A stretch of 17,521 nt of DNA from assembly GCA_037447655.1 (NCBI GenBank), contig JBBHKE010002211.1:1-17521 (forward strand), written 5' to 3'. The notes beneath the pieces are model-generated. The model was not told the DNA's origin. It did no database searches and was given only the letters and a program-made list of their open reading frames with translations. Position numbers and translations under genes: made by a program. This document shows, one piece after another, positions 1 through 8,988 of the stretch (the stretch's first letter is position 1; each line of letters starts with the position of its first letter). The DNA is from Zygnema cylindricum (Eukaryota > Streptophyta > Zygnematophyceae > Zygnematales > Zygnemataceae).

Positions 1-310
1 CTCTCCCTCTCCCTCTCCCTCTCCCCCTCCCTCGCCCTCTCTCTTACCTTCAATATTCTATTATTCGCTCCTCTTATTTGTCCTCTTTTTTTATTTCTCT
101 TACATTCACTCCTCTTCCTCTTATTTTCATTTTTTTTTATTTCTCCTCACTCCTATTTCTCTTACCTGCTCCTATTCCTTTTACTTTGTCCTAATCCTCT
201 TACCATCAATGATCTTTTATTAGCTTTGTATTCCTCTTTTCTTACCTTTCACTTCTATTCCTCTTAGCTTCAAGATTCTGTTATTTTCTCCTCAATCCTT
301 TTTTAGAGTT
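1..310. repeat. CT-rich degenerate repeat tract
   Basis: The window opens with a nearly pure CCCTCT hexamer array (about 1-48). It then becomes a looser pyrimidine-rich array in which CTCTTACC or CTCTTAC recurs roughly every 20-40 bases (near 51, 107, 161, 198, 239 and, as CTCTTAG, 264), usually followed by a CTCCTATTC-like block. No coding frame stands out. If the plus-strand gene starting at 834 is real, this tract could lie in an upstream intron or its 5' region. Confidence 0.75.
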
Positions 311-438
311 ATTACCTTTCTTGGATGCTCTATAGCTCAAACAGATAGAGACAGAGAGAGACACTACAATTCGGCAATGTTTGAGGATATTTTTTAAATT
401 GTGAAAAAATTTGAAATCATATCCTGGTTTTGGGAATG

Positions 439-798
439 CAAGAGAGTCGCCAGAAACTAGAGAGACGAGAGAGGAGAAGACGAGAGCGAAGAGAGTAAAG
501 ATAGAGAAGAGAGATACGAGCGACGAGAGAGAAGAGAGAAAAGAGAGATACGAGAGTCAAGAGAGACGAGACTAGAGAGAGACAAGAGCGAAGAGAGTGA
601 AGGGAGAGAAGAGAGCAAAGAGACGAGAGAGACAAGAGAGATGAGAGTGAAGACATCGCAATGAGAGACGAGAGAGATAATGGGGACACAAGGGTGATGA
701 GAGAGAAATGAGACGAGTGAGAGAAGAAAGACGAGAGAGACGAAAGCGAGACGAGAGAGGTGAGAGAGACAAGAGAGTTAAGAGAGATAAGAGAGACT
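439..798. repeat. GA-rich (GACGAGAG) repeat tract
   Basis: About 360 bases are almost pure purine on the plus strand, built from variants of GAGAGACGAGAG and AGAGAAGAG. The minus strand reads as an artificial Ser/Leu-rich open frame (SLSSL repeats), an expected by-product of a TCT/CTC repeat rather than a protein. The tract ends about 36 bases before the candidate splice acceptor at 831-833. Confidence 0.85.
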
Positions 799-833
799 TG
801 TGAGTAATGTTTATTCACGTTTTTAATCTGCAG

Positions 834-2061
834 GTCCAATTACGAGTATTCTTGTGGTTCCTATGCCCTCCCAAATGCCCTCCTCCTCTTCTCAAGAACA
901 CTCGAATTATAAGAAAATTGTGTCAGTTCCTGTGGCAAATCTTCACAAATACCCTCTTAATGGAACGGAAAAAACGTCCCCAAATAGTCCTTGGGAGGGT
1001 CCTCCAGTAGTATTACCCTCTTATTTGGGAATTGAAGGCGGTCCTTTTGAGGCGGATGATTGGACGGGACCTTGCAATAGTAAAGTTGCGATAGAGAGAC
1101 ATATGGAGGAAGTAGAGGTAAGAGTTTCTTTTGTTTTCGAGTTGTTTTTCTCTTTTGTTTTTGAGTCAATTTTTTTCCTTTGTTTTCAAGTCTTTTTTCT
1201 CTTTTGTTTGGAGTCTTTTTTTCTTTTGGGAACGTTGAGTATGAGTGAGAAAAGATGTATGGAAGTAATGGAGGTTAGAGTCGTTTTTTTTGAGACATTT
1301 TTTTCTTTGTAAAGAGTGGGGAAGGAGTATGAGAGGGAAGGAAAAGGGGAGGGAGGTGGTGGTTTTAGTTTCTTTTGTCATTTGGGTTTCTTTTTCTTTT
1401 CCTTTTTTTTCTCGTTCATTTGTTTGCCACAGTAGATAGAGAAATGCGCACTTTTTAAATTCAGTCTGTTTATAATTTAGTGGCTTCTGAATTCAGTGCA
1501 AGTCTGATTCCATTCTTTTTAAAAATATAGTGCATTTTGAATTTTTTGGGTAGGCTTTCGAGGAACAAGGGGGAAATATTGTGATGGGTTGCAAGTGATT
1601 TAGTACATTTCTTGAGTTGTGCGTTTTTTTAATTTAATGTGTTTTTTAATCCAATGCCTTTTCAAAAAGCGGGTTTTCAAATTCAGTGCATTTTTAAATT
1701 TAGTGCGTTTTCAAAATAAGTCCGTTGTGAAATTCATTCCAAATTCAAATGTAGTGTTTTTTTTTTAATATAGTGCGTTTTAAATTCAGTACGTTTTTTA
1801 TTCAGTGCGTGTTTTAAATTAGTGCGTTTGATTCCGTGCGTTTTGGATCGGGAGGAGCAGGGAGGAAATAGTGTGTCGGGTTTGCAAGTGGCGTTGGAGA
1901 AGAAGAGGGGAGAGCTGCGAAAGGCGCTCGATCTCGCCGATGGATGGAGGGACCAATTCGAACAGAGCTTCCAGATTGCCGCAGATCTCATAAAGTACGC
2001 GGGAAACGACAAGGAGGGAGAGGCGGGAGGGATGGAGGGAAGCCAAGGGAAGGGAAAGAGT
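834..2061 (+). CDS. Two candidate exons of an unrecognised, partly helical protein
   Basis: Exon A is 834-1117: a pyrimidine-rich TTTTTAATCTGCAG acceptor precedes it and a GAG/GTAAGA donor follows. It encodes about 94 residues, Ser/Pro-rich at first, then with the segments YLGIEGGPFEADDW and AIERHMEEVE. Exon B is best placed at 1861-2061, ending AGAGT/GTAAGC. It encodes 67 residues including LQVALEKKRGELRKAL and WRDQFEQSFQIAADLIKY, a charged heptad-like helix that could form a coiled coil, then a Gly/Lys-rich tail. Exon A ends in phase 0 and exon B is open in the matching phase, so they join without a shift. An ATG at 863 could be the start if exon A is first. Against this, the exon A frame runs open past its donor to 1312, the exon B acceptor lacks a good pyrimidine tract, and I recognise no family. 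Neither gene end is visible. Degraded copies of both exons' ends lie nearby. Confidence 0.4.
1125..1240 (+). repeat. 24-bp tandem repeat, 4-5 copies
   Basis: Units of the form TCTTTTGTTTTCGAGT recur with GAGT or AAGT at 1139, 1163, 1188, 1211 and 1236, a period near 24 bp. The array starts directly after the candidate donor at 1118. It is followed by an imperfect copy of the exon end (about 1245-1283). Confidence 0.7.
1450..1842 (+). repeat. Degenerate AAATTCAGTGCGTTTT repeat array
   Basis: A short unit, consensus near TTAAATTCAGTGCGTTTT, recurs about fifteen times at 15-20 bp spacing, with gaps and diverged units. Clear members lie near 1457, 1491, 1524, 1679, 1697, 1768, 1784, 1800 and 1817. 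Most units contain a T-rich run followed by TTCAG or TTTAG, so each resembles a weak splice acceptor. The array lies directly upstream of candidate exon B. Confidence 0.65.
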
Positions 2062-2096
2062 GTAAGCAGTTAAATCGGTGGAGGTAAAGAAAGAAA

Positions 2097-2274
2097 GAAA
2101 GAAAGAAATGACCCTTTGTAAAGAAAGGGATGGAAGGAACGATTTCAACAAGGTTTGTGAAGTGCTTCAGATTTGCTTGATAGGCTGGAAGTGAGAGGAG
2201 GGAGGCCCGATGGGAGGGGCGTTGGGAGGGATGGAGAGTAGCCAAGGGAAGGGAAAGAGTGCAAGCAGTTAAAA
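2097..2274 (+). pseudogene. Decayed duplicate of candidate exon B
   Basis: 2224-2274 repeats 2025-2074 almost base for base (GGGAGGGATGGAG, AGCCAAGGGAAGGGAAAG, AGTGxAAGCAGTTAAA). Further upstream the match continues more loosely: GGATGGAAGGAACGATTTC near 2128 parallels GGATGGAGGGACCAATTCG in exon B, and GTGCTTCAGATTTGC parallels GAGCTTCCAGATTGC. The matching frame reads DGRNDF and LQICLI against DGWRDQF and FQIAADLI, then hits a stop. The donor GT of exon B is GC here. It looks like a non-functional local duplication. Confidence 0.55.
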
Positions 2275-3867
2275 AGAGTTAATACGTCGGAGGTAAAAAA
2301 GGAAATTTTATGAAAGAAAAAAAAGAAAGGGAGGGACAGGCGGAAGGATCTTTCTTTTTTGAAGAAAGGGATTTCATATTAAGGGGAATCATGCAAGGGT
2401 TTTTTTTTTTTTTGCTCAACGAGAAGGTTTAATTTTTGCGTAATTAATAAACTTTACAAATGTTATGTTCAAGCTACTTTGGCGTGATGTAGAATGTATG
2501 CAAGAAGATAAGGAAAATTTAGGAACATTAAAAATTTTGAACGAAATTTCACAGACATATGATTAGGAAGTTGTTGCTAGTTGTGGGAAAGATGAAAGTT
2601 GATAATAAAGAGTTCATCTAAAATGTATTAGTTTTTAAGTTTTCAAAAAGCTCTTCAAATTTTGAAATTTTTAAAAATTGTAAGTTGTTGGGTTTTCAAA
2701 CATCTCTTGCATTTATTATGTTGATTGCAATTTTGCTGTATTGTAATCGCCTCCATTACTATTGGCCTTCTAATTTTGCCCGTGTTTGGTGATATAGTTT
2801 TGTTTGTTAATTTTTTGTTGAAATAAGGGTAAAACTTTATCAAAAAGCACTATGGTAAACCATCTGTGTACATGGGAACCAGAAATGAAAGGCAAAGAGG
2901 AAAAAAAGAACCGAAAAAAATTGGAAAAAGAAACATGAAAAATGGAACGCGGGTGGATGAAAAACGGAAAAACGGTGCGAAAGAAACCAACACACCAACA
3001 AAGACAAGGCAACAAAAGACAAGTGAAAGTAACGCCCCTCCTCTCAGAAGAAAGTCGTTTTAAGTATGGGGGAACTCATCTGACGAAACTTCCAAGCAAC
3101 TTTCATATCTTGATTGCCATAGGAATAAAGTCCTTTGTTGCAACAAGGTGTGCACTTTCCACGTTTTTCTCGCGATCGCTCCAAGAAAAATATGAAGACT
3201 TTTAAGTCGCCTGAGGAACGACTTCAACAGCAGTGTTTGCGAAAAAAAACAATGTAACCAAAAAGATGACGTGCACCGTCAACCAGAACAATATCATTCT
3301 ACAGTGAATGAATAACATTTGATAGTTGACGAACACAGAATATCCCCTTTACAGAAGCAGTAATCGCCACAATTTGTGAAGTGTTGTGTGCCCGAATAAA
3401 CATTACTGATGGGCTTGATTGATCCATAATGATTTGTTAACACGATTACCATTATTTATGGTATTAGCTTCCCTAAGTATCATGGTAGTTTTTCAAATTA
3501 CTATAAACAGAATAAAAAAACAAATTAATTAAATAAATAAATATATTACAAGATAGTAGGGTAAATGCGAAGGACAGAGGCCCATGATAACCCTAAGAGC
3601 AAGTGAATTGAGGATGCGTGAAACAAGTGTGGAAAGAATAGCTATAGCCAATAGCCAAGCTCCAAAACAAGGGCCCAAAATGGAAAGAAAATGTGTGAAG
3701 AATCAAAGGGAGGTGCGACCAAGAGCTCAGAAGTGAACGGTTTTAACAACCTTATCAGAAATTGAGTCTCAGGCAAACGTAAGTAGTTTTGTTACAAGGG
3801 CAGAAACTGACATTCCAGTCTGAACCCCGAAAATGTGACTGTTTAAATTTGTCCATCCTGATTAAAA
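2275..3867. other. AT-rich stretch with no recognised gene
   Basis: This stretch has a purine-rich segment (2280-2350), a T13 run near 2400 and a long AT-rich plain. 2866-3000 is A/G-rich and gives Lys/Arg/Asn-rich frames of no recognisable identity. 2942-3205 is open for 87 codons on the plus strand, but its first half is low complexity and I see no domain. 3480-3550 is nearly pure A/T. I find no RNA gene here. A donor-like GTAAGT at about 3779 has no convincing exon beside it. Confidence 0.5.
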
Positions 3868-4309
3868 TTGGCGGTGGCTCTCAATCCTACCATATTCGTC
3901 CTGTCTAATTTAGAAAAAAACATGCAATTAAAATCTCCATATACAATCTCTATCGAGGATTGGTTTAAGGTGGTTAAAATTCAAAGAGTGGTGCACAGCC
4001 AGTACCAATCACATAAGTATATCGTCCCGAGGGTTCTGTACATTCACTGCCTATACGAGATTACTGCTTTGACTCCCTTTTTTGTTTTTCGGGCTGGCAG
4101 TTTCAATTTGTTGAAGTCGCAAAAAGCTTTCACAGACATCCCTTATGGAGTCTCGAGGAAACTCGGCTTAGATCTATCCTACAATTAGAATTGCCAGTAG
4201 ATGTGCTTCTCAGCTGTAAACAGCACCATTTTCAAGAATTCACAAACTATCTTGAGTATTTCACCAACAAACGAGGAGTATCACTGAAAGACTTGCTTGG
4301 CTTTCCATA
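3868..4309 (+). other. Two overlapping open frames, unrecognised
   Basis: One frame (3868-4188) gives 106 residues, including SIEDWFKVVKIQRVV and IPYGVSRKLGLDLSYN. A second frame, open from 4017 to a TAG at 4307-4309, has no ATG near its start but reads like protein at its end: LEETRLRSILQLELPVDVLL, HHFQEFTNYLEYF and KRGVSLKDLLGF. Both have mixed composition, unlike the low-complexity frames elsewhere. This could be one old coding sequence with a frameshift near 4150 (for instance a transposon or gene relic), or chance. I recognise no family and see no clear splice sites. Confidence 0.25.
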
Positions 4310-4710
4310 GTTTTCAAGAACTCCTAGAAAGTTGTAAAAAATAGACACAGGCGGAAGTTGGCAGTGAGTTTACACCTCTCGCTATTAAAGGAATTATTAA
4401 AGATAGGATCAGAAGATACAACACTAATATAGTCTAGGGAGACATGTGACTCTTAGCCACTCCATTAGACAGTTGTGTATTTTTTTGTAAAAAAAACGCT
4501 GCGATTGAATTAATTTAATTAATGCAAGTGATCAACTTCTCCAACAAGGTTTCAAGGATCTTTTTAGGAATTTTCAGGGTTTTTTCGGGGTTAACTGTGA
4601 AAAGACAAAAACCTACATCATAATCGAATAAAACAATTAAAATAACAACCTCGTTTAGCCACAAACATAAGATCACACAAAAAAAACCAAACAACCAACC
4701 AATAAAATTT

Positions 4711-4716
4711 TTTATT
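4711..4716 (-). terminator. Candidate RPS11 poly(A) signal AATAAA
   Basis: On the minus strand AATAAA lies about 220 bases after the RPS11 stop codon, within an A/T-rich stretch. It is a canonical hexamer at a plausible 3' UTR distance. Such hexamers are frequent in AT-rich DNA, so the assignment is tentative. Confidence 0.3.
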
Positions 4717-4934
4717 GACACTCTTCTCGTCAAAAGATTCTCACCATCAACATAAAAGCCTTCGCAAGGAAAAAGTATGTGGAAATGGTTTTATATTCAC
4801 TTCAGAAATGGTTAAACAACCTCAATGAATATTCCACTTCACAGACTTTAAGCTTTTCTGCCTCTCCACCAATAGCGGAACTTTCAAAACAAAAGACTTT
4901 CCGTTGTAATATTTCCTTAGGACCAGAGTGTTCC

Positions 4935-7900
4935 TTAAGCTCCGGTAAAAACTTTCTTAGCCGCACCTCCTTCCCCGGATCCCATGGGAATGACCTTCAA
5001 AACGTTGAACCTCACAGTCTTTGACAAGGGCCTGTAGTCCTCCCCAATATGAAAAAATGATTAGAAAATAATATAACTTTTTGCTCCTTTTTTACACAAA
5101 TTAAGTGAACCTTTTGCATCTTTTTAACTCCTATTATAATTTGACTGCAAATCACCAAATCAAAAACAGTTATAATAAGCTTTATAAAGAAATACGATAT
5201 GGTAGGTCAGCTGACTACATGGATACAAAAGGGGGAAAAAAAGGAAGAACAAAAGTGAGAGATGTCACACGATCAAAAAACCAGAAAATGAAAAACAGTG
5301 CGGATGGAAAACTTAGCAAATAGTAAGACCCTTTTCCTCCTTTTTGACAACATTCTTATGTCTGCAACTCAAAAACTGTTAACAAATAATAAAGCCCTCC
5401 TTTTTGACAACATTCTTATGTCTGCAACTCAAAAACTATTAACAAATAATAAAGCCCTCCTTTTTGACGCTTATATAATTCTACTGCAAATCCCCAAGTA
5501 ATGGAACCTTTTACACTTTTTTTCAATTTGACTGCAAATCAAAAGCGCTTCCCGGACACCAGTTGCAACAGACTTTCTAAACAGAGAAGACGTCGATAAT
5601 CTTCGGTGTACTCAATTTGATACAAAAAATAACTTATTCAATAAACATTCAGTAATCATAAAATTATAACGCCAGCTTTTTCTTGGAGACTGCACCGATA
5701 TATGGAATTACGATAATAAGAGGTAATAATAGAAAACGCAGAAAATAAATAGCGGAGATAGTAAGAAATAGAATGCAGATAATAAATAACGGAGATAGTA
5801 AATGATGGAATGCGGATAAATAAATAACGAACATAACAAATAATACAGATAATTAACAATAGAGGCGATGAATAATGGAGCCGTTCACTATCAGATACCA
5901 TTTTTGCCGGCCAATGGTCTATAATTTTCTACTGACTTTCCATTCTTCTACAGCTGCCATTTGGCTGTACATAAAAACTTCCACAGTTTTCTTTACATTG
6001 TGAGGTTTTTCTACTCTCCGTGAAACTAACATCAAGAAAAAAACCTCAAATCTCCTTTATAATATGAATGGTCTATGATATGTTCTAGGTAGGGCAAGTG
6101 AAGAGTCATTTGTCTTGACCCAAGGACTGGTTTTCATGTCTATTGCTCCAATAAACAAATGAAACCTCCTAATTTTCCGTAAGTTAATGCTTAAACACGT
6201 AAATTTTTCCTTTCTCCTAGACGCAAGATGACTATTGGCCATTGGATTTCTGGCCTAAAATACCTAAAAAGCCTGCAAAGAACTCTAAAAAAACATAATA
6301 ATAGTTGCTACAAAGAACTAACACGAATCGTACAAACTAAAAAAATAAAAAAGAGTTATATCTAAATGCATGGCACAGAGTTTTAAACATTTTCATTATG
6401 GACAAAGAGTACCACACAACAAAATCGAAAGAGCAACAAACACGCCCTAATTTCGCTATGAAGAATAAAACCCAAAGAAAACTAATGTGTCAAAAACAAC
6501 CAGGCAAACAATTCTCAGCAGAGAAACTTCCTTTCGACGGTTTAACCATGTCTATCTTGAGCCTTTTTAGTTCTTAATCGCATGTTTTTTTAAATCTTTT
6601 TACGTTGCCCTCAAACCCACATCTACTATACTGCCCGTCCCTATTAGAGTTGATCAATCTAATTCGAGCTGGTGTTTTTTTTACACCAAATCATAAATTT
6701 AGAGTAAACAACACTATTTCATTAAGTGGGCCATAATGAACCACGTGGCATAACATCAATTATTTTATAATAATAATTCTAATTAGGTGTAACGTTAAGA
6801 ATTCACTAACTCAAATAAAAAGTAAGGTGTAGTGATTCAAATAAAGTGTTAGTGGTCATAATTCACTAACTCTAATACATAATTTAGTGTAGTTGATTCT
6901 AATTAAGTGTTAACATTAATAAATAAACTAACTCAAATAGCGATGGGCAATAGAGTATCTAAATAAGCTTACCTGCACTCCCCCACGATAACCTTGTCAC
7001 CTTCCTTTACACGAAAGCAGGGAGACACATGGGCAGACAACTGAGAATGCCTTTTCTCATATCTGCAAAACGACAGAAAAGCATTAGATTACAAACACTA
7101 ATTATATTACCATCCAATTGGTAAACTTGAACACATGTGACTTTGTTGAATAAACAGACAAAATCTGTAATTGTATGACCATTCGAGTGGTAAACTTTGA
7201 CCTCATATGACTTGAAAAAAAACATGAAGGCTAACTCGGAGTGCAATAGATTTAGATAACAAAGCTGCTAAAAGGTTTTCAAGAAAAGATCCCTATTCCA
7301 GTACATGAATAGAACATCATCAGTAGAGTAGCTGGAAGTTAGAGGTGGCGTTAGAGGAAGAGGTAGAAGTAGAAGAAACGGTAAAGAGGTAGAGGTAATG
7401 GTAAGAGGAGGTAGAGGTAGAGGTAGAATTAGAGGGGTGAAAGTAGTGGAAGAGGTAAGAGGTAGAGGTAAAAGGAGGTAGAGGTAGAGGACCAGGTAGA
7501 GATAGAGGTAGATGAGGCAGAGGTGAGGTAGATAGGAAAGACCTTCTGCAACTTCAGCAATATAAAAAACAAATCTTTGAACTACTGACCCAAACATGGG
7601 TGTCAAAAAGGGGTTTCAATTACGAGAGACTGAGGAAGGAAAACGACAAAACAAAACAAACACTAAGATAAACAAAAGAAAAAACAAACAAAAGAAAGAA
7701 ACACTTAAAACAAGAAACTTACCGCTGATATTTGCGTACAAAATGCAAATAATCTCGTCGAATTGTAATAGTACGAGTCATTTTTGTACTGGCCACAGTT
7801 CCTGAGAGAATACGGCCTCGAATGCTGACAGTGCTTGTGAAGGGGCACTTCTTATCAATATAAGTTCCTGAAAAAAAACTAAGAATTGGTGTCATAAAAA

Positions 7901-8905
7901 ACATTCATAACAAAACAAAGACTCTCGAGGTAGATTGCACCGAGGCCAATTTCTCGATACACAATATATTTTTTTTTAAAAAACCCTCAATATGTGATTC
8001 AAACATGTTTTTTTCTCGAATGAGATACAGGCTATGTTTCACCTTAAAAAGTACTAAGTCCGTCTGTAGCCGTCCAGTTTTATGTGGACGGCTCTGACCA
8101 CTTACACAAAGGGTTTTTAGCCCTTACCAATAAAAACGATGTCAGAAATTTAATCTGACTGATATCTACAACTCAATAATTGTTTACATTTCAAAGGTGA
8201 AACGAAGCCCAAAATTTGTCCACTAATCTTTTTCCGGCAACAGGCCTGGAGTGCAGGTAAACCACGACAATGGCAATTTCACCACCTAAATCAACTTTTA
8301 TCTGTGCACATTTGTTGGGAATCTGATGGTTGTGATGGAAGGGTACGGGTCTTACCTTCCGACTGGCAGTCTCCAAACTGAAACCAGACAAGTTTGCACA
8401 GAGAGAGATTGGTTTACGTTGTGAAAAATAATTGACACCTATGACAATTGACAGTGTACAGGTACAATATTTGTGTTTGTACCTCATATCGCTTATTGCT
8501 TATCGTGCGTATTGAATATCATGCACGATACAGCATCGCGATACAGAATAAGGCTTCTCGATACCATACACGATATGATACCGTATCACAATATGACCAA
8601 GCAAGTTCAATACGATGCAATACACTAGAATCTAGGCAAGTTCTGAAGAAATATTCATCACAACATGCAGAATCTGAGGATATTTTCAAAAGAAAGATAA
8701 AGAGATTAAGAGGAAGATAAGACGCACCCTCAATGGCCTCACGAGGAGTCTTAAACCCTAATCCAACATTCTTCCAGTAGCGAGTGCCCTGCTTTCCTGG
8801 AGTTCGAAGAGTTTTGACGGCTGCTTTTTTGCCGCTGGGAGAAAAACAGAAGAGAAAAAAGGACAATAATTATGAGGATGAGAAGGGGGAGAGAAAGAGA
8901 GAAAG

Positions 8906-8988
<83 letters not shown>

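Noticed and set aside
417-839. Minus-strand Ser/Leu-rich open frame of 140 codons
   Set aside because: It is the translation of a GA/CT repeat; stop codons are rare in such DNA, and the peptide is only SLSSL-type repetition.
7063-8727. Intronic box C/D snoRNA in RPS11 introns 3 or 4
   Set aside because: C-box-like TGATGA words occur on the sense strand near 7317 and 8657, but no D box CTGA lies at a suitable distance with closing stems.
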